Positions 7,820 to 15,436 of a stretch of 21,219 nucleotides of DNA are shown in pieces. A model generated the notes under the pieces. It made no database searches. It had not been told where the DNA came from and saw nothing but the letters and a program-made list of their open reading frames with translations. Numbering within the stretch: position 1 is the stretch's first letter; the number at the start of each line of letters is the position of its first letter. A program made the position numbers and the translations under genes. The DNA comes from Rheinheimera salexigens (GTDB lineage: Bacteria; Pseudomonadota; Gammaproteobacteria; Enterobacterales; Alteromonadaceae): the NCBI RefSeq assembly GCF_001752395.1, contig NZ_MKEK01000001.1, positions 835,824 through 857,042 of the forward strand, in the 5' to 3' direction.

Positions 7820-8557
7820 GTGAAGCATATAGTTTTAGTTTTTTCTTTTCTGGTTGTTGGCTGTACCAGTTTAAAAGATGTTGGTGAAAGCAGCCATAAT
7901 CCTGAAGCTTTTGTTGGTATAGAAGATGGAAATCTGATTTATCAAGGTGAAATAACTGAAGCATCAAATAATGTGATTTTTTCATTGTTTAGGGCTGCTG
8001 AATTCAAGCCAAACCGACTGCTTATTTCGAGCCAAGGCGGTGATATTGGTGCGGGAATGGATTTAGGTCAGTGGGTCAGAGATAATAATTTGGATGTTGA
8101 GGTCACAAGAGTATGCGCTTCTTCTTGTGCTAACTATGTATTACCAGCTGCCAATAAGAAGTACTTAAGAAAAGACTCAATTCTGATATGGCATGGTAGC
8201 GCTTGGCAATCCAATTGGCATGTTGATCAAGAGCACCGTGAAACTTTCAACACTCACATCACTTTAATGCGTAAAAAGGAAACTGATTTTTACGCAGATA
8301 TCTCAGTCGACAACCTACTAACTACTTACGGCCAGTCTAAATTTAATTTCTTAGACTTCACTCTGGGCTTGTTTGGCAAAGGAACTGTTGGTTACGATTA
8401 CTCTAAAGCTGATATGAAAAAATTTGGGCTAGTTAATATAGTACTCTTAGATGGCGAATGGGATTGGAGAAAATATCGGCCTGATAGAGCAAATCAGGTT
8501 AAGCGTATCAAGGTTGACGATGATTTTGAGTTTGAGCTCCGTAGATTTGAAATATAA
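7820..8557 (+). CDS. ClpP-like lipoprotein (cassette gene)
   Basis: The frame is open from 7739, but that part is attC DNA. GGAGG at 7811-7815 places the start at GTG 7820, giving 245 residues. The N-terminus is a lipoprotein signal (MKHIVLVFSFLVVGC, lipid-bearing Cys15). The body resembles the ClpP/crotonase fold of envelope Clp-class serine proteases: SSQGGD (70-75) fits the oxyanion glycine pair, CASSCANY (99-106) holds the likely nucleophile Ser102, and ILIWHG holds a His (125) at the ClpP 'MIHQ' position. The acid residue is not clear. It may be a membrane-anchored protease or an inactive relative. The stop lies within the R'' core of the following attC, as is usual for cassettes. Confidence 0.8.
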   Translation: MKHIVLVFSFLVVGCTSLKDVGESSHNPEAFVGIEDGNLIYQGEITEASNNVIFSLFRAAEFKPNRLLISSQGGDIGAGMDLGQWVRDNNLDVEVTRVCASSCANYVLPAANKKYLRKDSILIWHGSAWQSNWHVDQEHRETFNTHITLMRKKETDFYADISVDNLLTTYGQSKFNFLDFTLGLFGKGTVGYDYSKADMKKFGLVNIVLLDGEWDWRKYRPDRANQVKRIKVDDDFEFELRRFEI

Positions 8558-8643
8558 CAAAAAAATTTTATCGCCAGCAAAAAGCAGCTGGCTGCGACGT
8601 CAACCCGCTGCGCGGCTTTGCGCGCTAAATTTGGGCGTTATGC
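8552..8643 (+). repeat. attC site after the ClpP-like cassette
   Basis: R'' ATATAAC (8552-8558) and R' GTTATGC (8637-8643), with paired L boxes (AAATTTTA against TAAATTTGGGC). Inside is a strong stem, TCGCCAGC with GCTGGCTGCGA. The VCR-like ATAAC...GTTAT ends are characteristic. The core closely resembles the attC at 20071-20151. Confidence 0.85.
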
Positions 8644-8676
8644 TTTTAAATTAATCTTGAGTCAAGGAAGGGTTTT

Positions 8677-9066
8677 ATGAATAAAATTATATTATTAGCT
8701 TTTGTTACTACGTTCGGGCTGATTGGATGTAGTACAACAAATGAGCCTACTTTCTTTGGGGAAACAGTAGAGGTTGATTCATCGGAGTTAAATCAATATT
8801 GGGAGCATGATTCATCCAAAGTTATAAGATTATCTGGTCGCCCTGATTGGTTACCTAAAGGTGCAGGAAAAGCTTCATATTTTATTACCATAGACTCTAA
8901 CGGTACAGAGGTTAGTAAAGAGCTAATTAATTCAATACCAGAAGGTTGGATGACACAAAAACTTCTAGATAAAATGCCAAAACAGCAATATAAAGCTTCT
9001 AAAAATAATCCAAGTAAAACGCCAGTTAAAGTGAAAATTTCATCTGAAGTTAAGCGTATGAGTTAA
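8677..9066 (+). CDS. Small lipoprotein with TonB-C-like tail (cassette gene)
   Basis: A 129-residue envelope lipoprotein with signal MNKIILLAFVTTFGLIGC (Cys18 is the lipid site). The rest has the spacing of a TonB C-terminal domain: a proline-rich entry (DWLPKGAGKA), a strand with FITIDSNG, then SIPEGW, a helix and AAS/N-P-like elements (YKASKNNPSKTPVKVKISSEV). I infer a TonB-C fold; without a membrane anchor helix it would not energise a receptor in the usual way. AAGGAAGG at 8664-8671 precedes the ATG. It is bounded by attC sites on both sides, so it is a one-gene cassette. Confidence 0.75.
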   Translation: MNKIILLAFVTTFGLIGCSTTNEPTFFGETVEVDSSELNQYWEHDSSKVIRLSGRPDWLPKGAGKASYFITIDSNGTEVSKELINSIPEGWMTQKLLDKMPKQQYKASKNNPSKTPVKVKISSEVKRMS

Positions 9067-9071
9067 TCAAA

Positions 9072-9172
9072 AAATAACAAGAATTTAAAGCGGGACTGCT
9101 AACAGTTTGCTCGGTTTCGCTTCGCTACAGATTTTAGCAAACAATTATCAGCCCCTTAAATGGGCGTTGAGG
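9072..9172 (+). repeat. attC site after the small lipoprotein, 3' core split by a MITE
   Basis: R'' AAATAAC (9072-9078), an inner GCGGGACTG block, and GCCCCTTAAATGGGCGTT leading to the R' position at 9166. The GTT is followed by the inverted repeat of a small element. The intact R' core GTTAAAT reappears after that element at 9336-9342. Confidence 0.75.
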
Positions 9173-9335
9173 CTGTAGAAAAAGGTCAAAGCTAAAAAAT
9201 TGACGTGCGCTACGTTATTTACTTTTTAGATTGAATGGTTAAACCTATACAGATTTCACGTAGCAACGCAATTTTTGATGTTTTTTTGGCTTATTTTTGT
9301 ATCAATTTTAAGGCTGGGACTTTTTCTACAGCCTC
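9169..9335. mobile_element. MITE-like element (167 bp) with long terminal inverted repeats
   Basis: The ends are GAGGCTGTAGAAAAAG (9169-9184) and its reverse complement (9320-9335). Inner inverted repeats extend the palindrome (AAAAATTG...GCTACGT with ACGTAGC...CAATTTTT). GTT flanks both sides (9166-9168 and 9336-9338), consistent with a 3-bp target duplication. No gene fits inside, so it would need a transposase in trans. The parent IS family cannot be named with confidence; IS5-type ends are the closest I recall. Confidence 0.8.
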
Positions 9336-9355
9336 GTTAAATGGCTAAGGTATTA

Positions 9356-9925
9356 ATGACCAATATTCTGAGTATTCTATTTGTTTTAATCAGTTTTACG
9401 TTATCAGCGTCTGAAAATCCATGTGATGTGATTGATTACCCAATCAAAAACAGTAGAGAGATCTATCATCCCTCGTCTTTTCCTTTGCCAGCCATCTACT
9501 ACAACAAAAATGATGTATCTGTAATTGTTCCCGTAAAATTGGCAATTGAATTGACTAAAGAAGGGCTTGATGAAGCAAATGATGTTTTAAAAATAACTAA
9601 AAATCAAATCTTGAATTCATTGGAAAGCATCAAGCCAGGAGAGTTAATAAATAGTGATAGTCTTTGGAGTTGGCCGCAAAACTTACCAAGGGAAAAATAC
9701 CAAGTAGCTACTCAAACAATTGTGGGATACCAGGCTATTTATGAAAAAAGCTTACTGAGGAATTTAGCAACTGTAAAAATTGATGAGGCATTAATTAACT
9801 CGTCGTACTTTAAATACATGAACGGTAGAATGTTATCGGACATTGATGAGCATGTTCAAGTACATAAGGTGATCATAATCAGTAATCAAAAAACCATATA
9901 CGAGCGCTGCTGGATAGATGAATAG
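9356..9925 (+). CDS. Secreted protein of unknown function (cassette gene)
   Basis: An ATG at 9341 is in frame, but TAAGG at 9346-9350 points to the ATG at 9356, which also gives a clean signal peptide (MTNILSILFVLISFTLSA, cut before SEN). The mature protein is about 170 residues with two cysteines, one near each end (ENPCDV and ERCWIDE), that could form a disulfide. The middle is helical and mixed in charge (LAIELTKEGLDEANDVLKITKNQI). I recognise no family. It starts 18 nt after the intact R' core GTTAAAT, as cassette genes do. The attC expected after it has been destroyed. Confidence 0.7.
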   Translation: MTNILSILFVLISFTLSASENPCDVIDYPIKNSREIYHPSSFPLPAIYYNKNDVSVIVPVKLAIELTKEGLDEANDVLKITKNQILNSLESIKPGELINSDSLWSWPQNLPREKYQVATQTIVGYQAIYEKSLLRNLATVKIDEALINSSYFKYMNGRMLSDIDEHVQVHKVIIISNQKTIYERCWIDE

Positions 9926-10047
9926 CAATTTAATCGGGTAGCCGGAGGTCTTTAACCTCCAGCCCCCACAACACCTCGCATGCGGCTCCGCACAGGGCGT
10001 TTCACTTAGGATGGTGAAGCGCGATCCAACCATCACTAAGTGAATAA
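9926..10047. other. Structured GC-rich relic inserted in the cassette's 3' end
   Basis: This non-coding block has several stems: GGAGGT-CTTTAA-CCTCC near 9946-9961, a GCATGCGG/CCGCAC region near 9978-9993, and a long inverted repeat, TTCACTTAGGATGGT (10001-10015) against ACCATCACTAAGTGAA (10029-10044). Its base composition differs from the AT-rich neighbours. It is probably a fragment of a transposon or retroelement; I cannot name it. Confidence 0.45.
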
Positions 10048-10073
10048 TGGACTTCCTAAACATTGCTAGACAG
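10048..10073. mobile_element. IS3-family terminal repeat relic
   Basis: TGGACTTCC then TTGCTAGACA matches the end of the intact IS3 element at 16047-17282 (right end read inward) with about three mismatches in 25. Nothing else of an IS3 element is present here, so this is a relic of a related copy. Confidence 0.6.
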
Positions 10074-10075
10074 CC

Positions 10076-10106
10076 TGCTTCTCGCTCGAAGCGGCTACCG
10101 TTATGT
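10076..10106 (+). repeat. attC 3'-half remnant
   Basis: A short stem (GCTTCTCGCTCGAAGC) leads to R' GTTATGT at 10100-10106. The R'' half that should follow the secreted-protein gene is missing, replaced by the relic block and the IS3 end. Confidence 0.5.
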
Positions 10107-10121
10107 GCCAGAAGCGTATAG

Positions 10122-13100
10122 TCACCGCCTGTATAGATTTATTTTTAAATCATTATTGAATGTATCGTTCTCACTCCATGACGATATAATCTTTTTATCA
10201 TGTAGCCATTTAACCAAAACTTTATTCCCAAGAGTGTTTTGCAATCTAGGTGTATTATAACCAGTTCTAATTTCGGAATATGGAGCGGGTAGTTTGCTCA
10301 GAACATTACGTACTTTGACATCATTCATTAGATGATGAAAATTATTAAATAGAGAAATTTGTATTGCTATTGGACGTGAGTTTATTATTAGGCATTCGGC
10401 AATGTTTTCGTCAATGCCGGATACTAAATGAGTAGAATTATTAATTATTGGACCGATAATTCCTGCTCTCTTAGGAAGACCCACTAGAGTTTCTAGATCC
10501 ATTAATTTTATTATTCCAATCTTAGCTGCATCATTAATTTCAGTTTCCAGAAGTTTCTCTCGGAAGTCATCGTTGATTTCAAAATTGTCTGGTTTCTCCA
10601 AATATATTCGGATGTTAGCCGCTACAAATCTCAACTGTAGTTCCCTGTGATTAGCTAGAGTGTCAAGACTCTTACTTGTAAATGAGATTTTGCCCGCATC
10701 GATTAAAATTCTTAGTTTGGTTGGCTCAAACTCTTTGGGGAACTCATGGAACACTCTCGGCAGAGCAAAAACATATTCTTTATATGCGACGTCAGATAGC
10801 GAACTAGCTTTGAGGAGAAACGACCTTAACGTCAAATAATCTTGGTTATCAGGGATTGGGTGTGTGAGAAGCGTCGCACGAACATTTTTCAGCTCGAGGT
10901 AGCCGGTCAGGATATCTGCCTCGAACTCGCTACTTTCCATATATGTCAGGCAATTAAACCAAGTTGCTTCAATCTTATTTAGCTGAAACAGTATTGAGTA
11001 GCATCTCATAGGTACCCCATCAAGGCTTGGAAACAGTGTCGTCTGTCTATTGAGAAACTCGCGAATTTCACCAAGTTCAAGCGAATCGCAATTAATCACA
11101 GCGAGGATAGCCGGAACATCCTCTTTTGTATTTTCTTCAAGCTCTAAAAGTACGTCTCGAACGTACAGTCCAAAATCTCTTTCGATACGCTTAATCAGCG
11201 TTTCACAATTCACGGCGCGTATGGCTGTCAAGTTTTTTTCGCGGAGTTGCTTGTGATCATTTTCTACTAAAATCACTTCAAAGGCGTATTCCAAGTTCTC
11301 GATTGAAAGTTTGAAACGTCCTTTCTCAAACATAAAACGTGCAATCTCTGAATGATCTTTGATTGCTTTGAGATCTTTAACTTCAAACCCTAGCCATTCC
11401 AGACGTTCAGGTGGAAGTTCAGGCAATTTAATCAAAATTTCAGGGAGATTCTTTGCTATGAAATCCGGTAAGTCCTCAAAGTTCTTTGTAAGCGTTTTAA
11501 GTGTATTTTCAGGGAGTTTTGAGACTATTTGAGTCACATGTGAAATATTACTCGGACTTTCAATTACATATGGGATAAGTTCTTCCCAAGTAGTGGATAG
11601 ACCTGTGAGTAATCCTGATACATGTTGGCCGTTTGCGTAATAAGCATCAAAAAAGGACGCGCACTGCTCGAATTCTGATGAAAGTAGCTCGAAAAGCTTT
11701 TTCGTTTGGCTACTGTAGTTGTCCGTGTCACTCAGGAGACAATCTACGAGTTTGACGTTTAAGACAAAGCTTTGCCTGAAGTCTTCATCCCGCATAGCCA
11801 CGATGACCTCTTTAGCATTATCGATAGTAAAAGTCGGCTCAGGCGTAACAAATGCTCTTATCTGAATCAAGAATTTGTTGTCATTGGGAGACAAGCGCCC
11901 TGCATGAAAGAGTGATGTGTATTGGTAATAAGTGTCGTCAATATAGCCTTCAAAAATTAGAAACCGAGCAAGCTCCCCATTTATTCCGACTGTCTCGAAA
12001 ACAGATTGTACCCGCTCAGCATTCAATCGCAACATCACATTGAGCTTGTTAGTGCGAAGCGACGATATTTTTGCTCTAAGCTCATTAATGCGGCGTAAGC
12101 TTTTATTTTTATAGTTTTTTTCTTTGCTTTGAATTTCTTTCTTACGTTCAAAGTAGGATTTTTGAGTATCTACCTCGTTTTGCCAATTGGGCAAATTGAT
12201 CGACTGAGGATGATACCCATTTTGGAGTCGGTAATAGATTGTCGAAGCATTTAAGAGTTGTTCGAAAGCTTCGGAGTTGGCAAGTTCGTTAACCGCAAAC
12301 AGGTCATTATGGTTTAGCCCAACCATATTTAAATTTGTTGGGATTTTTTCTAAAAGAGCCATAGCATAGATCTGTCGCAGCTCTTTGAGGTTTGAAGGTG
12401 TCTGATGTTCTGCAACTTCAAGCTGCTTTTCGATTTCAGTTATCTCCGCCCTATATTTTATCTCACTGGCGCTAATGATCTCGTCTTTAAGATTTAATAT
12501 CCCGGCAAGAGCCCCCTCGCCACGATGCAAACGCTCAAAGTCCCTTGGGTAGATGTTTTTATAGATGAGTATCGCAAGGAGCTTGTTTGCGTTTAGTACA
12601 GACTCGCCATCATTTTCTAAATTAGATACATAAATAGCATATTCATTGAAAATATTTTGAATCAATCTCATGTCATCTAGGTATCTTGATACCTCTCTCA
12701 GAAACTGTCGGTTTAGGCGTGTTTCTAGCTCCAGCCTTTGCCCTTGTTCCAAAACCATGTCGATAGAATTCGACGAGTTGATGATCGGTATTATCGGAAT
12801 GATGAACTCGAAAAACTTTGTACGTTCAATATTTACAAACATGTCATCGCGAAGGGCGTAGAGGAACTTGACTCGACGCTTCACACCTGCATTTTCGTTC
12901 ACAAGGCAATTAATTTCGCGCAGGGTTACGAAAATCTCAGCATCATTAAATCTGTCCAAATCTTCAATAATCACAAGTTCATAAGCGGTTGACTGGAAGA
13001 AATAGATAATTTCGTCAAGGTGGAGGTTCAATATAGATGCTTGGTCATCTTGTGCCGGCTTGATTTCAACATCTTTTAACGAGATGCTTTTGAGGGACAG

Positions 13101-13736
13101 TCCAAAGCTTGCGACATAGAAGAGATGCAGTGTAACCCAAAGGAAAATTACCGAAAAAAAGAACGTACTCAACTTGAACCAATTACTGAACTCGAACGGA
13201 GTGAAAAATTTACCGCTTACGACGTCTCCAAGCTGCTGGGATACGAACAACAGAGCTATGATACCGAGTAATATATAAAGAGATTTAAAAGGAGACCAAA
13301 CACCAGGAGACTTGATCCTTTTAAACCTTGAAAGCGGCAGTTTGTTTGCGTCACCGCCATAAAGCATCTGCTGTAGGATACTTCTTTCAATCTCTTGGCG
13401 GCTAACATCCCCTACCTTCGTACCAGACTCTGGAACAAATGTAGCAAGAGATATCTGTAATGCGGAGCATCGGTACTTCTTTAGAAAAGACCGAATGACG
13501 CTACTTTTTCCAGAGCCGTAGGGGCCTGTAACAGCGATGTTGGAGACTTTATCATTGTGAATGGCAAACAACAGAGCCTCGGAATATATCCCAGACTTGT
13601 CCGCTGCATCAGTCGGTGCTAGGTCAACAAACTTCGATTGTTTATTCTCTAAGCAATCATTGCTTTCCAGCCAAGATACCAAGAGTTTAAGAATGTTGAG
13701 TAGCTTACTTGTAAGTGGGTTGACGATATTTTTCAT
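10122..13736 (-). CDS. KAP/YobI-type membrane P-loop NTPase (1204 aa)
   Basis: A very large STAND-like ATPase. Walker A is GPYGSGKS (70-77) and Walker B is VIIEDLD (254-260), followed by RFND and a sensor-like FLYALRDD. Two hydrophobic segments (about 151-167 and 189-209) lie between the Walker motifs, the hallmark of KAP NTPases, which places the ATPase on the inner face of the membrane. The MLYGG...LSRFKRI block resembles the YobI group. After a coiled-coil region (about 430-560), the C-terminal 600 residues are Leu-rich helical repeats, perhaps a sensor. The start is ATG 13734-13736 with weak AGTAAAG upstream. It runs against the cassette direction and has its own upstream region. KAP ATPases occur in defence systems (QatA is one), but I cannot assign this protein to a named system. 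Confidence 0.85.
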   Translation of the reverse strand: MKNIVNPLTSKLLNILKLLVSWLESNDCLENKQSKFVDLAPTDAADKSGIYSEALLFAIHNDKVSNIAVTGPYGSGKSSVIRSFLKKYRCSALQISLATFVPESGTKVGDVSRQEIERSILQQMLYGGDANKLPLSRFKRIKSPGVWSPFKSLYILLGIIALLFVSQQLGDVVSGKFFTPFEFSNWFKLSTFFFSVIFLWVTLHLFYVASFGLSLKSISLKDVEIKPAQDDQASILNLHLDEIIYFFQSTAYELVIIEDLDRFNDAEIFVTLREINCLVNENAGVKRRVKFLYALRDDMFVNIERTKFFEFIIPIIPIINSSNSIDMVLEQGQRLELETRLNRQFLREVSRYLDDMRLIQNIFNEYAIYVSNLENDGESVLNANKLLAILIYKNIYPRDFERLHRGEGALAGILNLKDEIISASEIKYRAEITEIEKQLEVAEHQTPSNLKELRQIYAMALLEKIPTNLNMVGLNHNDLFAVNELANSEAFEQLLNASTIYYRLQNGYHPQSINLPNWQNEVDTQKSYFERKKEIQSKEKNYKNKSLRRINELRAKISSLRTNKLNVMLRLNAERVQSVFETVGINGELARFLIFEGYIDDTYYQYTSLFHAGRLSPNDNKFLIQIRAFVTPEPTFTIDNAKEVIVAMRDEDFRQSFVLNVKLVDCLLSDTDNYSSQTKKLFELLSSEFEQCASFFDAYYANGQHVSGLLTGLSTTWEELIPYVIESPSNISHVTQIVSKLPENTLKTLTKNFEDLPDFIAKNLPEILIKLPELPPERLEWLGFEVKDLKAIKDHSEIARFMFEKGRFKLSIENLEYAFEVILVENDHKQLREKNLTAIRAVNCETLIKRIERDFGLYVRDVLLELEENTKEDVPAILAVINCDSLELGEIREFLNRQTTLFPSLDGVPMRCYSILFQLNKIEATWFNCLTYMESSEFEADILTGYLELKNVRATLLTHPIPDNQDYLTLRSFLLKASSLSDVAYKEYVFALPRVFHEFPKEFEPTKLRILIDAGKISFTSKSLDTLANHRELQLRFVAANIRIYLEKPDNFEINDDFREKLLETEINDAAKIGIIKLMDLETLVGLPKRAGIIGPIINNSTHLVSGIDENIAECLIINSRPIAIQISLFNNFHHLMNDVKVRNVLSKLPAPYSEIRTGYNTPRLQNTLGNKVLVKWLHDKKIISSWSENDTFNNDLKINLYRR

Positions 13737-13758
13737 ACTTTACTGAACTGACCTTCAA

Positions 13759-13917
13759 AATGTTTAAACAACCAAACAACAGACGTTAATTTGTATCGGC
13801 AGCTTTAGGTATCTCGGTTCTATATTTCGATGCGGATGTTTGCTTAGTTCTGTCAATTTGGATTTAGCAAAGCAGTCTCGACCACTTCTGATGCCTGCTC
13901 GTTGTTGGGTGTTAACA
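13759..13917 (+). repeat. Possible degenerate attC site upstream of the KAP gene
   Basis: The outer sequences, TTTAAACAACCAAACAACAG near 13761 and CGTTGTTGGGTGTTAACA ending at 13917, are roughly complementary. The right one resembles the TTGGGTGTTA end of the attC at 20151. The inner stem is not clear. If real, the KAP gene would sit in a 3.8-kb cassette in reverse orientation. Confidence 0.3.
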
Positions 13918-14348
13918 CTGTTGCTTTTATAAAATTATATTTTGTTTAGATAAACTATAGTAGGTCAACGTAGCGTAGTTTGAAACAATAAATGTTGCTT
14001 CGATTGATTCTTTCGAGATGCTCAATCAAGATCGGTCTGCTCTTCGCTCAGAGCAGCCTTTGATATTAATCGATGATTTCTGCAATCGATGGTCCTTAAA
14101 TGTGACAATTCTGGCTTACTGAAATTGCAACCGGTGGTGATTTAGGGTGATCTTTTACAACAACAGTCGATTGCTAGGTCTCGCTGCCTCCTTCAGGCTG
14201 TTGCGGCAAGTGCTTCTGTAACGTCCAGTTTTAGGGCACATCAATACGACTACTCGAACCTTTCTTCCAGATATTAATTGCACTACAGTAATAAAATGAT
14301 GCAGAGAATCTTAGAATTTAAAAGCAAATGGCGTTATAAATGTAACGC

Positions 14349-14368
14349 TTATCCTTTTAAAAGGATAA
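14349..14368. repeat. Perfect 20-bp palindrome
   Basis: TTATCCTTTT is followed directly by its reverse complement AAAAGGATAA. It sits beside a second inverted repeat (14331-14348, GCGTTA/TAACGC). It could be an operator or a bidirectional terminator; neither adjacent gene is close enough to decide. Confidence 0.6.
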
Positions 14369-14660
14369 ACGCAATTTTGTGATCTAATTTTAAAGCTAAA
14401 AATAATAGCATTGATAAGGCTTAGATTAGTAAATGCTATACCATGAACGCTTCTAGACTATAAAAGACCTTTTAATGCAAAGAGGTAAACAAGCTCGAAA
14501 AAACAATCCTGAATTTATATTTCTATCTTGTGAAAGTAGCTTGAAATACCTAAGATAAACTCATCCTATTTCTCTAAGCCTTCAAAATAAAATGCTAAAT
14601 CAAAACTGACTAACAAACTGATTTAACTAGTTTCAAATATAAACATCCTAAAATTACTTT

Positions 14661-14676
14661 ACAACGAATATATTGT
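14661..14676. promoter_or_regulatory. Operator A upstream of the HipB-like gene
   Basis: ACAAC-N6-ATTGT, first of three copies repeated at exactly 27-bp intervals. Confidence 0.7.
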
Positions 14677-14687
14677 TAATTGCTAAA

Positions 14688-14703
14688 ACAACATATTCAT
14701 TGT
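14688..14703. promoter_or_regulatory. Operator B upstream of the HipB-like gene
   Basis: ACAAC-N6-ATTGT, second copy, 27 bp after the first. The inner six bases differ, so only the dyad-related arms are kept, as expected for a protein-binding site. Confidence 0.7.
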
Positions 14704-14714
14704 AATTTAAGTAT

Positions 14715-14730
14715 ACAACGTAACTATTGT
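14715..14730. promoter_or_regulatory. Operator C upstream of the HipB-like gene
   Basis: ACAAC-N6-ATTGT, third copy, 27 bp after the second and ending 11 nt before the ATG at 14742. Occupancy here would cover the start of the transcript. Confidence 0.7.
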
Positions 14731-14741
14731 AAGTGTTGCTG

Positions 14742-15194
14742 ATGCCATATCCCATACAAAATCAGGGCCAAATAAAGCTCTATATAAAGGCCTTGCGCTT
14801 AAAAGCAGGCTATACGCAAGCTCAAGTAGGCCATATGTTAGGGCTGACACAACAAGGCTATCAGCGCTTAGAAAGTAAAGCAGAAAGCATAAGTGTGTTG
14901 CGTTTTTTAGAATTACTACAGGTTTTGCATGCAACTCTTTCTATTTCCGAACGCAAGCCAGCTAATAACCCACACAATGTTGAAACTGTAGCAGAACTAG
15001 AAATTTATGCTGACGATAAAACACTGCTTCTAGCCCATCAAGGTCTAGGCAGTAATTTGCAGAAAACGAGTAACCGTAAAAAAAATAAAGCACACAACAA
15101 AACTGAGCGAGAAGTAAGTAAAAAGCAGCAAACAGACGCTAAAGAACAAATTGTGGTATTAGCTGTTAGATCAGATAAGAAACTAGAATGGTAG
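14742..15194 (+). CDS. HipB-like XRE regulator, no partner toxin seen
   Basis: The frame opens at GTG 14733; ATG 14742 is the better start (MPYPIQNQGQIK), giving 150 residues. Residues about 8-65 form an XRE HTH of HipB type: LYIKALRLKAGYTQAQVGHMLGL, QQGYQRLESKAESISVLRFLELLQVLHATLSI. The tail is hydrophilic and Lys/Gln-rich (KTSNRKKNKAHNKTEREVSKKQQ), unlike the short C-terminus of E. coli HipB. HipB proteins normally silence a downstream hipA kinase gene, but none follows; decayed attC-like sequence comes next. The three operators upstream suggest self-repression. It may be an orphan antitoxin or the regulator of a lost partner. Confidence 0.75.
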   Translation: MPYPIQNQGQIKLYIKALRLKAGYTQAQVGHMLGLTQQGYQRLESKAESISVLRFLELLQVLHATLSISERKPANNPHNVETVAELEIYADDKTLLLAHQGLGSNLQKTSNRKKNKAHNKTEREVSKKQQTDAKEQIVVLAVRSDKKLEW

Positions 15195-15436
15195 CTTATG
15201 GTAAGTTCAATCTCGTGATCTACAGCGAATTCTTCTCGCAAAATCTCAGGAAACGTAGAGCGCCAAAACCTCCGCTTCGCTAAGGCTCTGGTATCGGTGA
15301 TGGCAACGTTAAAGTTAAGCGGCATCAGCCGACAGTCTTCTCTGTGCCAATAGCAGATATTCCCTAGCCTTAGCCGTACTTTGAATGCTGTAAAAATATC
15401 CCGTTCACATCTGGATGCCGCTAACGCTTGTTAGAC
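15195..15436. other. Degenerate attC sequence, two R' cores
   Basis: Perfect R' consensus cores, GTTAAGC (15314-15320) and GTTAGAC (15430-15436), mark two cassette boundaries about 116 bp apart. GTTAAGCGGCATC at 15314-15326 is the reverse complement, bar one base, of GATGCCGCTAAC at 15414-15425, so the segment between is bounded by an inverted repeat. No gene is seen. The minus-strand frame across this area (ALAKRRFW-type) is a translation of attC DNA. Confidence 0.5.

Larger units (their letters stand above)
13737..14660. other. Long non-coding region (about 920 bp)
   Basis: No frame above 60 codons is convincing. It holds the upstream region of the KAP gene and scattered hairpins: CTGCTCT-TCGCTC-AGAGCAG at 14037-14056, GCGTTA-N6-TAACGC at 14331-14348, and a perfect 20-bp palindrome at 14349-14368. 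A cassette-like core, GGGTGTTAACA, ends at 13917. Probably decayed cassette sequence, with room for a small RNA that I cannot demonstrate. Confidence 0.5.

Noticed and set aside
9926..10000. Group II intron end
   Set aside because: The GC-rich stems suggested it, but no domain V-like hairpin or reverse transcriptase is present.
10063..10260. 65-codon plus-strand frame
   Set aside because: It spans an IS3 relic and an attC remnant and then runs antisense to the KAP gene.
14707..14934. 75-codon minus-strand frame
   Set aside because: Antisense to the HipB-like gene, covering one of its operators; no ribosome site.
15038..15325. 95-codon minus-strand frame (ALAKRRFW-type)
   Set aside because: Its first part is a translation of attC-like DNA and the rest is antisense to the HipB-like gene.
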